Assembly: GCF_013385425.1 (NCBI RefSeq)
Contig: NZ_JACAQA010000013.1
Coordinates: 1-64,000, forward strand
From: Pseudomonas gingeri
GTDB lineage: Bacteria; Pseudomonadota; Gammaproteobacteria; Pseudomonadales; Pseudomonadaceae
Direction: 5' to 3'
Length of the DNA stretch: 64,000 nucleotides
Part shown: piece after piece, positions 51,298 through 61,389 of the stretch
How the letters are laid out: each line of letters opens with the position of its first letter
How positions within the stretch are numbered: position 1 is the stretch's first letter
Program-made: the position numbers and the translations under genes
Notes under the pieces: generated by a model
What the model saw: only the letters and a program-made list of their open reading frames with translations
Told to the model about the DNA's origin: nothing
Databases searched by the model: none

Positions 51298-52308
51298 ATG
51301 AACACTTTCAGCAAAGTCCTGACCGGTACCCTGCTCGCGCTGTCCGTCCAGGGCGCTTTCGCCGGTGATGTCGAGCACAACACCCAGGCGTTTCTCAATG
51401 CCTTGAACAGCGGCGGCGGCAAGCCGATGGAACAGATGACGCCGACGGAAGCACGCGCCGTGCTGTCCGGGGCACAGTCGGGGGTCAAGCTGAACCTGCC
51501 CCGCGCCGATGTCAGCCAGAAGACCATCCAGGTCGACGGCAAGCCGCTGGAGCTGACCATCGTCCGCCCGGCCGGGGTCAAGGGCACGCTGCCGGTGTTC
51601 ATGTTCTTCCACGGTGGCGGCTGGGTCCTGGGGGATTTCCCGACCCACGAGCGGCTGGTCCGTGACCTGGTGGTCGGCTCGGGTGCGGCGGCGGTGTTCG
51701 TCAACTACACGCCCTCCCCGGAAGCCCACTACCCGGTGGCGATCAACCAGGCCTACGCCGCGACGAAATGGGTGGCGGAACACGGCAAGGAGATCAATGT
51801 CGACGGCAAGCGCCTGGCCGTGGCCGGCAACAGCGTCGGCGGCAATATGGCGGCGGTGGTCAGCCTGATGGCCAAGGACAAGGGCACCCCGGCGATCAAG
51901 TTCCAGCTGCTGCTGTGGCCGGTGACCGATGCCAATTTCGAGACCGCGTCCTACAACCAGTACGCCGAGGGGCACTTCCTCAGCAAGAACATGATGAAAT
52001 GGTTCTGGGACAACTACACCACCGATGCCAAGCAACGCGGCGAGATCTATGCCTCACCGCTGCGCGCGACCACGGACCAGCTCAAGGGCCTGCCGCCCGC
52101 GCTGATCCAGACCGCCGGCGCCGATGTGCTGCGTGACGAAGGCGAGGCCTACGGACGCAAGCTGGATGAGGCCGGCGTGCCAGTGACCAGCGTGCGTTAC
52201 AACGGCATGATCCACGACTTCGGCTTGCTCAATGTGGTCAGCCAGGTGCCGGAAGTACGTTCGGCCATGCTGCAGGCTTCGCAGGAACTGAAGGAACACC
52301 TGAAATAA
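51298..52308 (+). CDS. exported alpha/beta hydrolase (HSL-type esterase)
   Basis: A 336-residue hydrolase with a signal peptide ending AFA-GD. The oxyanion-hole motif HGGGW begins at residue 106 and the nucleophile is Ser179 in AGNSVGGN. A late Asp (in QTAGADVLRDEG) and His (MIHDFG) complete the triad. This is the hormone-sensitive-lipase subfamily acting on short acyl esters. It starts 26 bases after ohr with no terminator between, so it is probably co-induced by organic peroxides. Confidence 0.87.
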   Translation: MNTFSKVLTGTLLALSVQGAFAGDVEHNTQAFLNALNSGGGKPMEQMTPTEARAVLSGAQSGVKLNLPRADVSQKTIQVDGKPLELTIVRPAGVKGTLPVFMFFHGGGWVLGDFPTHERLVRDLVVGSGAAAVFVNYTPSPEAHYPVAINQAYAATKWVAEHGKEINVDGKRLAVAGNSVGGNMAAVVSLMAKDKGTPAIKFQLLLWPVTDANFETASYNQYAEGHFLSKNMMKWFWDNYTTDAKQRGEIYASPLRATTDQLKGLPPALIQTAGADVLRDEGEAYGRKLDEAGVPVTSVRYNGMIHDFGLLNVVSQVPEVRSAMLQASQELKEHLK

Positions 52309-52339
52309 GCCCCACCCTAGAAACAAGTAGACACAAAAA

Positions 52340-52365
52340 AGCCCGGCGCATGTCCGGGCTTTTTT
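52340..52365. terminator. bidirectional terminator between the hydrolase gene and efp
   Basis: AGCCCGG and CCGGGCT flank a seven-base loop, with T runs on both strands (six A before, five or more T after). It serves the two convergent genes. Confidence 0.85.
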
Positions 52366-52388
52366 GTTCGTGCGGCGAAAAGCAGTGC

Positions 52389-52958
52389 TTATTTAGCACG
52401 GCCTTTGTAGGAACCGCCTTCACGGGTATCGATCTCGATCATGTCGCCGATTTCGATGAAGTCAGCTACCGACAGTTCGGTACCGTTCTTCAGTTTGGCA
52501 GGCTTCATCACCTTGCCGGAAGTGTCACCGCGAGCCGAACCTTCGGTGTAGTCGACCTGGCGCACGATGGTGGTCGGCAGTTCTACGGAAACCAGGCGGT
52601 CTTCGAAGAACACGGCTTCGCAGACGTCGGTCATGCCTTCTTCCACGAATGGCAGAACAGCCTCGATGTCTTCGGCGTTCAGCTCGTACATGGTGTAGTC
52701 GGAGGTGTCCATGAACGTGTAGGAGTCGCCGCTGATGAAGGACAGGGTCGCTTCTTTGCGGTCGAGGATCACGTCGTCCAGTTTGTCATCGGCGCTGTAG
52801 ACGATCTCGGTCTTGTAACCGGTCAGCAGGTTCTTCAGCTTGGTCTTCATGATTGCGCTGTTACGACCGGATTTGGTGAATTCAGCTTTCTGAACCAGCC
52901 AAGGATCGTTTTCGAGACGGATCACGGTCCCGGGTTTCAGTTCTTTACCAGTTTTCAT
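52389..52958 (-). CDS. efp: translation elongation factor P
   Basis: A 189-residue EF-P of three beta domains that rescues ribosomes stalled at polyproline. The tip loop is KSGRNSAIMKTK with Arg32, the residue that is rhamnosylated in Pseudomonas-type EF-P instead of the lysine modified in E. coli. The matching rhamnosyltransferase gene earP lies immediately upstream, 48 bases away on the same strand. The final segment DTREGGSYKGRAK is typical of the C terminus. Confidence 0.97.
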   Translation of the reverse strand: MKTGKELKPGTVIRLENDPWLVQKAEFTKSGRNSAIMKTKLKNLLTGYKTEIVYSADDKLDDVILDRKEATLSFISGDSYTFMDTSDYTMYELNAEDIEAVLPFVEEGMTDVCEAVFFEDRLVSVELPTTIVRQVDYTEGSARGDTSGKVMKPAKLKNGTELSVADFIEIGDMIEIDTREGGSYKGRAK

Positions 52959-53006
52959 TGCGAATATCCGAATTTGGATGGGATGTACATAAATCTAGGC
53001 CGCGTA

Positions 53007-54140
53007 TCATATCCAATTTAGGTAAAGCTTCACCAGCGCCGTGGCAAGATCGGGCCGCGAAGCCTGTTCCAGACACCAGCGCTCGGCGTGTTCGGCCAGC
53101 TCCCGCTCGTTTTCCAGCAGCGTTTTCCAGGCCAACGCCATGTCGCCCGGTGTATTCCAGGCCCGCCACCAGCCCTCGAACGCCGCTTTGGCCGGTGCTG
53201 ACAAGCCCTGGGTGTACAACCCGAGAAAGGCCTCCAGCTTGTCCAGGTGAACGTCATCCTCCTGGCGATAGATGTGCCAGAGCAACGGCCGCCCCGCCCA
53301 TTGCGCCCGCACGAACGAGTCTTCGCCGCGCACCGCGTTGAAATCGCAGCTCCACAGCAGGCGGTCGTAATCCTCCTGGGGGACGAACGGCAACACCTGC
53401 ACCGTCAGTTGGCCACGGACTTCCCGGGCCCCCACCGCCAGGCCCTCGGTCCCCAGCCAACGCTGGACATCGGCCAGGATACGCCCCACCGGCACCAGCA
53501 ACTGCGTCGGCCGGACATCGGCCGCCAGGGCATCGAGCCAACTGGCCAGGCTCGCGTTTTCATAGGCGAACAGCGAGATAAGCCGCGCACCGTCTGTCGG
53601 TTCGACGCCGAGTCCTCGGAGGAAATCGCCACGTGCCCGCGGATCCTGGACAAAAGCCCGACGCTGCTCCAGCAAACCGGCTTCCCGCAGCAGGCCACCC
53701 GTTCCGGCCTGGAAGCCCGGGAAGAAGAAGAATTTCTGCACCTGCTTGAACTTGACCGACGGCAGTCCGTGGCAGCCGACGATCCAGTCCTCGGCGCTCA
53801 GATAGTCGAGATTGAGCCATAACGGCGCCCTGTCCCGTGCCGCCATGGCTTCCATGTATTCATGGGGCAAGGCGCAGGCAAAGGCGCCGATCACCACATC
53901 GGCCGCCGGCACGGGCAACCAGGGCGCCGACCAACGGCAGACCTCGACCCCACGCTGCGACTGCCGCTCGAGCCCGACATCGATCGCCGGGCACAGATGC
54001 TCGAAGGCTCGCAGATCATCGACCCACAGCCGCACGGCACAGTCGTGTTCGGCAGCCAACTGCCGGGCCAGGCGCCAAGTCACCCCGATATCGCCGAAGT
54101 TATCCACAACCGTGCAGAAAATATCCCAGGTGGCCTTCAT
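53007..54140 (-). CDS. earP: EF-P arginine rhamnosyltransferase EarP
   Basis: A 377-residue GT-B glycosyltransferase that transfers rhamnose from dTDP-rhamnose to Arg32 of EF-P. The start MKATWDIFCTVVDNFGDIGV carries Asp13 and Asp17 at the positions known to be catalytic, and FNAVRGEDSFVRAQWAGRPLLWHIY holds the nucleotide-binding Glu and Arg. ATG 54140 matches the family; a start four codons earlier is possible. The following gene on the strand is efp. Confidence 0.95.
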   Translation of the reverse strand: MKATWDIFCTVVDNFGDIGVTWRLARQLAAEHDCAVRLWVDDLRAFEHLCPAIDVGLERQSQRGVEVCRWSAPWLPVPAADVVIGAFACALPHEYMEAMAARDRAPLWLNLDYLSAEDWIVGCHGLPSVKFKQVQKFFFFPGFQAGTGGLLREAGLLEQRRAFVQDPRARGDFLRGLGVEPTDGARLISLFAYENASLASWLDALAADVRPTQLLVPVGRILADVQRWLGTEGLAVGAREVRGQLTVQVLPFVPQEDYDRLLWSCDFNAVRGEDSFVRAQWAGRPLLWHIYRQEDDVHLDKLEAFLGLYTQGLSAPAKAAFEGWWRAWNTPGDMALAWKTLLENERELAEHAERWCLEQASRPDLATALVKLYLNWI

Positions 54141-54267
54141 TCCGGGCTCCATTTGGCAAAAGCGCCGATTGTCCGCATAAATCTGTGCGCGCAGAAGAGC
54201 CGATGTCGATTAATCTTCATATGCGACAATGATCCTTTGCTCCGAATCGCCCTGCCAGGAGGTCACC

Positions 54268-54687
54268 ATGCCTTACCGCCGACAAGCGCGCCGCCCCATT
54301 TATGTCACCCTCAACCCACTGCAATTGACCGCCAGTATCGCCCTGGGCATCTGGCTGGGCGTCATGGCCCTGGCCCTGACGGCCTGGGTGGTGGCACGGA
54401 TCTTTGTCCCGCAGCCCCTGGCACCGCTGGCCGAGGCCGCCCGCCAACTGAGCAACCCGGCTCCCGCTGTCAGCAGCACCCCGGCGCCACAAAGCGGCGG
54501 CGATTCGACGCAGATGTTCGAGCAGTACAAGCAGAACCTATCCAAGAATGAAGAACAGCAGCGCCTGGAACAGGCCCGCAGCAGCTACCGCAACCTGTCC
54601 AACCCCAAGTGCCAGTTCTGGCTGCAACAGGACCAGACCGCGCCCACTGACAAGAGCCGCGCCAACGTGCTGCAGTTCTGCAATTGA
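54268..54687 (+). CDS. single-pass membrane protein of unknown function
   Basis: A 139-residue protein with one membrane helix (about residues 18-48, SIALGIWLGVMALALTAWVVARIF) after a basic N terminus. A Pro/Ala/Ser linker and a charged helix (MFEQYKQNLSKNEEQQRLEQARSSYRNL) lead to a C-terminal segment with two cysteines (PKCQFWLQQ and LQFCN) that could form a disulfide in the periplasm. ATG 54268 follows AGGAGG. The next gene starts 14 bases past its stop. Confidence 0.75.
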   Translation: MPYRRQARRPIYVTLNPLQLTASIALGIWLGVMALALTAWVVARIFVPQPLAPLAEAARQLSNPAPAVSSTPAPQSGGDSTQMFEQYKQNLSKNEEQQRLEQARSSYRNLSNPKCQFWLQQDQTAPTDKSRANVLQFCN

Positions 54688-54701
54688 GCGACATCACCGT
54701 G

Positions 54702-55184
54702 ATGGACAAGCACGCCGTGCATCAACGGCTTCTCGAACTGCTGGACATCGACCTCGACGTCTTGCAGCGCGCGGCACAAACCGCCTACGAAACCGCGACC
54801 CACGAAGAAAACGTCGCCGAGAACAAGTACGACACCCTGGGCCTGGAAGCCTCATACCTGGCCACCGGACAAGCCCGGCGCATGGAGGAAATCCGCCAGG
54901 CCCTCAAGCGCTGCCGGGAATTGATCCCGCGCCCGTATGACCCGCAAACCGGTATCCAGCTCGGCACCCTGCTGGCACTCGAGGCCGAGAACGGCAGCGA
55001 ACAATGGCTGTTCCTGGCACCCGATGCCGCCGGTCTCAAGGTCGAGGAAGCCGGTCAGTTGATCACCGTGATCAGCCCGCGCTCGCCCTTGGGCGGCGCC
55101 CTGCTGGGCAAGCAGGACGGCGACGAGGTGACGATCAAGGTCGGCGGTGTGACCCAGCGCTACAGCATCATCCGAGTGGAGTGA
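54702..55184 (+). CDS. GreA/GreB-family transcription factor-like protein
   Basis: A 160-residue two-domain protein. An N-terminal coiled coil (AAQTAYETATHEENVAENKYDTLGLEASYLATGQARRMEEI) is followed by a C-terminal GreA/B FKBP-like domain with LITVISPRSPLGGALLGKQDGDEVTI. Gre factors enter the RNA polymerase secondary channel and stimulate transcript cleavage. The acidic tip is represented by the EENVAENKYDT region, so activity is possible but not certain. ATG 54702 is chosen; a TTG at 54684 overlaps the previous stop. Confidence 0.82.
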   Translation: MDKHAVHQRLLELLDIDLDVLQRAAQTAYETATHEENVAENKYDTLGLEASYLATGQARRMEEIRQALKRCRELIPRPYDPQTGIQLGTLLALEAENGSEQWLFLAPDAAGLKVEEAGQLITVISPRSPLGGALLGKQDGDEVTIKVGGVTQRYSIIRVE

Positions 55185-55193
55185 GGCCTGCGT

Positions 55194-55448
55194 TTACTTG
55201 GCCGCCGCCATCAGGCGATTGACCTCACTGCGGACCATGCTGGTGTATTCCGGCGGCGACAGGGTGTCGAGTTCCGAACGTACCCACTCCGCCCACTTGC
55301 CCTTGCGCTTGGCGCGCTCGCCGAACAGGCGCGCGGCCTCGCCCTTGGCCTTGCCCAGGTTGCTCTGCCAGAGATCGAACAGCCGGGACTTTTCGTCCTC
55401 GAGGGCGGCACGCTCAGCCAGGGACTTGTTAGCCAGATTGAAGCTCAT
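55194..55448 (-). CDS. small charged protein of unknown function
   Basis: An 84-residue, mostly helical basic protein (SRLFDLWQSNLGKAKGEAARLFGERAKRKGKWAEWVRSELD) without signal or membrane segments. The start MSFNLANKSL at 55448 sits after a purine-rich site. It is convergent with the GreA-like gene. I do not recognise a characterised family. Confidence 0.7.
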   Translation of the reverse strand: MSFNLANKSLAERAALEDEKSRLFDLWQSNLGKAKGEAARLFGERAKRKGKWAEWVRSELDTLSPPEYTSMVRSEVNRLMAAAK

Positions 55449-55614
55449 TGGAAAATCCTGCGGTGTAAATAGAGGCATATCTTACACCGTCGATGGAAAT
55501 ATCCTGCCGTGGATTTTGTTTCGCCCCAGGGCCACGGCTGAAAAATTTGCAACTTTCACCGGCACAATCGACTCATAGGGTGAGTCCCATCATTCTCTTG
55601 AAAGGAAGATCATC

Positions 55615-55935
55615 ATGGCCCGCAAATCCACCGTACAAGCCGCCGAAGACCAGATCAAGGACCAGGCCTTCAGCGAGCTGCAAGCGCTGATCCAGGACTC
55701 GGAAAAACTGCTGAAGGAAAGCGCCTCGCTGGTGGGCGAGGAAGGCGAGAACCTGCGTACCCAGATCAGCCACAAGCTCAAGCAGGCGCTGGACTCCGTG
55801 AGCCATGTGCGTGACAGCACCAAGCCGGTGGTCGAGGCGACCGAAACCTACATCGGCGGGCACCCATGGCAGACCGTGGCGATTTCCGCCGGCTTCGGCC
55901 TGGTGGTCGGCCTGCTGCTGGGCCGTCGTCACTGA
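55615..55935 (+). CDS. DUF883 (ElaB/YqjD-like) membrane-anchored protein
   Basis: A 106-residue protein. Long amphipathic helices (LQALIQDSEKLLKESASLVGEEGENLRTQISHKLKQAL) precede a C-terminal membrane helix with the family ending GGHPWQTVAISAGFGLVVGLLLGRRH. ElaB/YqjD proteins tether stationary-phase ribosomes to the inner membrane in E. coli. The ATG follows AAAGGAAGA. Confidence 0.88.
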   Translation: MARKSTVQAAEDQIKDQAFSELQALIQDSEKLLKESASLVGEEGENLRTQISHKLKQALDSVSHVRDSTKPVVEATETYIGGHPWQTVAISAGFGLVVGLLLGRRH

Positions 55936-56100
55936 TCGGTCGCTGTTTGAACGCGCCCTTGCCGCCCGGCAAGGGACGCGGCCCCCGAAGCACTATCTAC
56001 CACCTCATCTGCCCGCCACCCGATAGCGTTTTTGCCATTCTCCGCGAAGCCTGGCCTGCCAGCGCCCCGCGATTCGTCAGTACGTACGAAGGCAAACGCC

Positions 56101-59100
56101 ATGACCCTCGATTCATATCCCTACGAGTTCTCCGAAGCCCTGGAAGCACGCGACGCACCCAATGAGCGGGAAAGCGCGCGCAACATCACCCAGGCCGACC
56201 GACTCTGGTTGAAGAACATCCTGCTTCCCAACCAGGACGCCCGCCAGGCGCTCGAAGATCCAATGACTGTCGAAAAAATCCTGCTCAGCGCCTACGGTGT
56301 GACACTGGTGGAGCTGGTGGGGGCCTTCCTGATGAGGCCCGGCACCCGGGACTGCGCGTATCTGTATACGCCGGGCTTCGGCCTGGAGCATTTCGACACA
56401 CAAGCCGCCGCCCTCGACAGCGTGCTCGAGCGCCTGAGCGACAAGACCCGGCGCGACGAACTGCTGCGCTTCGTGTTCCTCGATATCAAGAGCCGAATCC
56501 AGTTCGGCGCTGATCTGCAAGTCAAGACAGAACCCATCAAAGGCGCGGTGTTCCTCGACCGGCGTCGCTCGATCGATCTCCATGAGAGGCTCAACCTGGA
56601 GGCCTTGGGCGAGGAATTGCTCAAGCTGCCCAGCCTCGCCGCGCTGCTCGACAAAATGCTCGGCGATGAACTGGATCGATGCTTTGCCAACGTCAACCTG
56701 GCGACCGTCAGGATGATCAGCTATGTGAGCGATGGCCGAAACGACAACGATGACGACAGCAAACCGAAACACCCGCCCGCCGCGACTCACTCGCTGAGCG
56801 ATGCGCTGCTGGCGCACTATCGCGCCGGGGCCTGGCCCGCCGACCAGCGCCGCGCCTTCGTCGCCCCCGGCTACAACGCGGTGCCGGCGGATGTCGAGGC
56901 CTGGGAAGGGGCCCTCGCGAAAATCTCCGGCAGCCTGAGGATCCGCTTGCAAAACGAGCTGGAAAGCTACTGGAACGAGAAGATGGACAACGGCTACTCA
57001 CGCCGATCTTTTTTTGCCGAGGTCATGGGCACCTGCTGGCGAACCGAACTGATCAAACAATTGCAATGGGACAGCATCGGTTCCCGAACGCAGTACTGGC
57101 TGGCCGGGCTCTATCCCCACAGGCCGGCCCGATTGCCACGGACCCAGATCAAGAGCCTCGGCTACAGAACCACCAAGCCTTCCCAGGCCGCACTCGCCAA
57201 TGCGTTCCTGGTCAGCGACGGGGCCGTCAGCCCAGGCTCGCTGTTTGTCTATGCCTTCGGCCGGCTTGTCGAACTCAACGGCCAGAATGCCCTGGACAAC
57301 TGGCTCCTGCATGAGCTGCGCGGCAGCCAACGCAGTGGCGAACTCTTGGAAACCCTTTCGCTGACGGAGTTCACCGATCTACAGCAATACCCCACGTTGA
57401 CCACGGAACTGGACCCCCTCGCGCAGCCGCTCTTCGAAAACGGGTTGGAATCGATCATCGCCAAACAACGGGAAAACATCGAATACGTCCTGGCTCGCTA
57501 CAACAGGAGCAACGGGCAACTGAATCTCCCCGCGGCCTTCGAGGCAGCCCTGGACATACGCGCGATGATCAACAGCAAACTGTTGTCGATCAATACCCGT
57601 GAGCGCTGGAGCATCCGCCTCGATCTGTCAGCGGACGCCCATGCCCAGCCGTCGACCCAGCCCCCGATCACGACGCCGGCCAGCGCCAGTGAACAGTGGC
57701 ACACGCTCAACACCTTGAAATTCCGTCTCGCCAACGAACTGGCCAAACGTCCGGATCTCCTGACTTTTGCGCAAAGCTCGCTGCACGATGAGTTGCTCAA
57801 CGCAAAGCGGACAGACCTGGACGCGACGAACATTTACCTCAACCAGTACGAGAGCGCCTCCGACCAGCAGCAGGCACTCCAGCCGAGCACCTCGATCAGC
57901 CTGGCCAAACATCTGCTGGAGCGCTCGGTCGGCCTGGTCCTGCCACTGACAGAGCGTATCGACAGCGGCCTGTTCAGTCGCGGCGAGGACGGTTATTGGT
58001 CAAGGATTGCCAACCTGGACATGGCCACCGCCAACGAGTTCGTCGACGCCGCGCTGGTGGATTTCCTGCCACGTTTCCTGCACCAGCATCGAGCGATCTA
58101 TTCACAACTCAGCCCCCTGATCGGCAAGGCCCTGGAGCAGGGGCTGCGCCACGAAGCACGGCAACGGGTGCTGACTGGAACACTGGATGACAGCGCCCGG
58201 GAACTGCTTGAAACGGTCCTCGACAGCCCGGACAGCGCACGGCGCAAAGGCTTGCGGGGGTTTATCCCGGATGCTTTCGGTCTCACGCTGAAAACCACCG
58301 GGCAGTCGCTGCCGCCCCACACGCTGTTCAACTGTTTCCTGATCACCGAGCGTGGCGGGCTGGATCCGCTCAATTCCGGAAGAGCACTGTTCTGGACACC
58401 GGCCGGTGGACTCGAAGCATTCGACTCATTGCACAGGGCCGAAGCCGAGCTCAACCGACGCTTGCACGCCCCGGAGCAACGTCTGTCCCTGTTGGAAAAC
58501 CTGATAGCCACCCCGCCCCCCGCGCCGCTCTCGGCGGATCATCAGCTCAATGGCATCAGCATCGGCTTCGAACGTACCCGCAACAACTTCCTGAACGACC
58601 GAATCCACTCCCTGGTCGAGAAGGCTCTGGGAGACATCGCCGTGGCGGCCTCAGCGCAACTGCCGGCCGCCGGACTGCAAGGCCACGTGCAATCCTGCCT
58701 GCTACGACACGCCTTGCTGGCGCCCCTGGAAAAAGCCCTCGCAGCGACACGGCACGCCCGCTTCCATAGCGCGCTGCCCGCCTGGCTGGCGAGTGCCCGA
58801 GCCGACGAGCAACTGGCCCTGGCCGAATTATTGGACCAGCACCGACAACACATCGATGCCCCTCTCGATTACCATCACGACATCCCCGACATCCGGCACT
58901 TCGCCCGGACAAAGATCGGCAGCCTGCTGATTCGCGACTTTCCGACATCAGGCTTGAGTCCGGATGACGTGCACCTCTCGGTACGCAGCAGCACGCAGAC
59001 CCTGACGGACTACGCCCTGCGCCATTTCGACGAAATCGACGGGGCTTCGGCGACACTGATAGACGCCCACAAACTTCCGGATGATTTGACGGTTGCGCGC

Positions 59101-61287
59101 CTCAATGCCCTGATCAAGGAAGCGCAGATCGGCACGCATTACGCGGCGCTGCTGGAGTCCCATCTGTCCCACGGCGAGAACCGGGTGCCCGAGCGCCGAG
59201 CCCTGTTCACCCCGCACCTGATCTGGCAAAGCCTCGAACATGCCCTGCGCCAGTACCTGCAACGATCGATTTGCGCCCAGGCCCACGGCTTTATCACGCA
59301 TCTGCTGGGCATGCCCGACGGCGTGGCCCGACTCCCCCTCGCCGGCAGCGATATCGTCGTACGCCCACTGGAACTGCTGCGCCAGGCCCGGGCGAGCGCG
59401 GACCGGGCCCTGGGCCTGTATCTGATCGGACGCTCCGATACCCAGGGGCCCCTGCTGCTCTTCAGCCCGTATGGCGAACAACCGGTCTTTCGCGAGTACG
59501 GCAACGAATCGCTGCTCATAAGCGAACTGGGTCGTCCCGGCCCCTTGCGACAACTCGTGCTCGGCAGGCTTTCCAGTAGCGTGCGCCCGCTCTACAGCGA
59601 ACAGGTTTTCAGTACCCAGACCGTCAGCGCTACCTGGAACATCATCAAGGGTCATTTCCTCAACCAGTTATACAACGACATAACCGCCCTGTTGAAAGAG
59701 CAATTGGGACTACAAGGTACCCAGGGGCAGCAGTCGGCCTGGAGCACGGTGGTTCACCTGCTCGGGAATCAGTTGCACCAGGACACCCGCCTCATGCTCG
59801 GCCGCTTGCGCATGCCCTGGGTGATCTGGCAAACCCTGCCGCGCTTCAAGGACGCCATGGACAATGCCTGGCAAGGTCGCTGGGCATTGGCGATGGAAGA
59901 ATTCACTGGCGCCCTGGCGCAACTGGCATTGTCCCGTAAAGCCCCGACTGCCAGCGCTCTCGTCGAATGGCCGAAACCCGCGCAGACACCCGCCCCGCCA
60001 GAAACCCCGGTCGAGTCAGCGTTTCCACACTGGCCTGCCTGGGGAGACATGCACCTGACCCGGGAACAGCAAAACCGCCTGCTCGGCTACGAAGCCCGGG
60101 ATATTGCCTTGAGCGATCTGGAGCATGACGCCGCCCTGGGCATCTATACCGACCCAAGCACAAATCGCCGTTACGCAGCCGTACGCGGACGGGTGTTCCA
60201 GGTGCGGTCCGAGGACCGGCGCTGGCGGATCGTGACCGACCAGGAACCCGGACCGTGGCTGCGAAAAGACACCCAAGGCCAGTGGGAGATGGACCTCAAG
60301 GGGCGCTTGCTGGGAGGCGGGGATGGTAATCGCCTGCTGGACCGTATCACCACCCGGCAGACCGTGAACCGTGAAGTCAAGGTACTGGCGGCGGGCATGA
60401 AATCGATCAAACACCTTTATCCGGACAAGGCCCGACAAATCAAACAGGCCCATGCATTGGCCGTCACCTACCTGAGTAACGCCAGGCAACGCTTGAAATC
60501 GCTGGCATCCGGCACTCGACTCGACAGCCAGCGACAGCTTTACCTCCAGGAACTCTTCGGCCTCAAGAGCATCAGCCGGGGCCTGAACAACAGAATCATC
60601 AGAATGCTCGACAAGCTGCTTCTGGAGCTGCTGTCCCCGGAACGCTCCCCCGATCTCTCGGACCTCTATGTAGTCGGTGCCGCCCGGATACCTGAGCGCA
60701 GGTGCCCGGCCTTCGTGGTGACCTGCGACCGCACCCGTAAAATCTATTTGAATGAGCTGTTCTTCGAGCCCGAATTGAAGGTCTATGAGCCCATCCGACC
60801 CAGGACCTTCAACAGCGTGTTGCACAACATGGCGACCATCTTCCTTCATGAGTTCAGCCATATCGTCCTCAATACCGTGGACATCGCCTACCTGGATTCC
60901 TTCCGCCCCTTCCACGACCTGCTCGACAACAGCACAAGCGAGGCGCGTGAACGACTCCAGGAATTGAAGGAGTTGCAGGAAAAGGCACTCTCCGCACGCA
61001 CACCCAGCGAGCACTTGTTCAGGGTTGAAGACCGGGTCACCGGCACATGGCACGATATCGAAGATGACCCGTACAAGCGGGTTCTGGAACTGACCCGCAG
61101 CCGCCATCTGCAAGACGCCCGGCGAAAATTCCAGGACGACGAAGCCCGGAGAATCGATGTCATCCTGGCCAACGCGGACTCCCTGGCGCTGCTTATCAGC
61201 TACCTGGGGCGCCCCACGGAGTTCTATCCGATTTTCACAGGGGCACCCCAGCCTGGGCAAGCGCCCACCCCCACCAGCACTATCTAA
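56101..61287 (+). CDS. giant toxin-like protein (dermonecrotic-toxin-domain type) with C-terminal HExxH motif
   Basis: A 1728-residue protein without signal peptide or membrane segments. Much of it matches, by eye, the large Pseudomonas proteins annotated with dermonecrotic-toxin (DUF6543) domains. Landmarks shared with the next gene include QDARQALEDPMTVEKILLSA, LYTPGFGLEHFD, EFVDAALVDFLPRFLHQHRA and RGFIPDAFGLTLKTTGQ. Near the C terminus IFLHEFSHIVLNTVD (His1583-Glu-Phe-Ser-His1587) is a zinc-metallopeptidase-like motif, so the C-terminal about 250 residues may be the toxic domain. ATG 56101 is preferred to 56032. How it is secreted is unknown; no immunity gene is obvious. Confidence 0.75.
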   Translation: MTLDSYPYEFSEALEARDAPNERESARNITQADRLWLKNILLPNQDARQALEDPMTVEKILLSAYGVTLVELVGAFLMRPGTRDCAYLYTPGFGLEHFDTQAAALDSVLERLSDKTRRDELLRFVFLDIKSRIQFGADLQVKTEPIKGAVFLDRRRSIDLHERLNLEALGEELLKLPSLAALLDKMLGDELDRCFANVNLATVRMISYVSDGRNDNDDDSKPKHPPAATHSLSDALLAHYRAGAWPADQRRAFVAPGYNAVPADVEAWEGALAKISGSLRIRLQNELESYWNEKMDNGYSRRSFFAEVMGTCWRTELIKQLQWDSIGSRTQYWLAGLYPHRPARLPRTQIKSLGYRTTKPSQAALANAFLVSDGAVSPGSLFVYAFGRLVELNGQNALDNWLLHELRGSQRSGELLETLSLTEFTDLQQYPTLTTELDPLAQPLFENGLESIIAKQRENIEYVLARYNRSNGQLNLPAAFEAALDIRAMINSKLLSINTRERWSIRLDLSADAHAQPSTQPPITTPASASEQWHTLNTLKFRLANELAKRPDLLTFAQSSLHDELLNAKRTDLDATNIYLNQYESASDQQQALQPSTSISLAKHLLERSVGLVLPLTERIDSGLFSRGEDGYWSRIANLDMATANEFVDAALVDFLPRFLHQHRAIYSQLSPLIGKALEQGLRHEARQRVLTGTLDDSARELLETVLDSPDSARRKGLRGFIPDAFGLTLKTTGQSLPPHTLFNCFLITERGGLDPLNSGRALFWTPAGGLEAFDSLHRAEAELNRRLHAPEQRLSLLENLIATPPPAPLSADHQLNGISIGFERTRNNFLNDRIHSLVEKALGDIAVAASAQLPAAGLQGHVQSCLLRHALLAPLEKALAATRHARFHSALPAWLASARADEQLALAELLDQHRQHIDAPLDYHHDIPDIRHFARTKIGSLLIRDFPTSGLSPDDVHLSVRSSTQTLTDYALRHFDEIDGASATLIDAHKLPDDLTVARLNALIKEAQIGTHYAALLESHLSHGENRVPERRALFTPHLIWQSLEHALRQYLQRSICAQAHGFITHLLGMPDGVARLPLAGSDIVVRPLELLRQARASADRALGLYLIGRSDTQGPLLLFSPYGEQPVFREYGNESLLISELGRPGPLRQLVLGRLSSSVRPLYSEQVFSTQTVSATWNIIKGHFLNQLYNDITALLKEQLGLQGTQGQQSAWSTVVHLLGNQLHQDTRLMLGRLRMPWVIWQTLPRFKDAMDNAWQGRWALAMEEFTGALAQLALSRKAPTASALVEWPKPAQTPAPPETPVESAFPHWPAWGDMHLTREQQNRLLGYEARDIALSDLEHDAALGIYTDPSTNRRYAAVRGRVFQVRSEDRRWRIVTDQEPGPWLRKDTQGQWEMDLKGRLLGGGDGNRLLDRITTRQTVNREVKVLAAGMKSIKHLYPDKARQIKQAHALAVTYLSNARQRLKSLASGTRLDSQRQLYLQELFGLKSISRGLNNRIIRMLDKLLLELLSPERSPDLSDLYVVGAARIPERRCPAFVVTCDRTRKIYLNELFFEPELKVYEPIRPRTFNSVLHNMATIFLHEFSHIVLNTVDIAYLDSFRPFHDLLDNSTSEARERLQELKELQEKALSARTPSEHLFRVEDRVTGTWHDIEDDPYKRVLELTRSRHLQDARRKFQDDEARRIDVILANADSLALLISYLGRPTEFYPIFTGAPQPGQAPTPTSTI

Positions 61288-61389
61288 TGCAGCCTGTCGG
61301 GCCGCCCCCTGTAGCGTTGATGTCCTTCAAGCGCGATGCCCCGCCCCGGCGGGCCTCGCCCCTCGTCAACACGAACGAAGGCACAGCCT

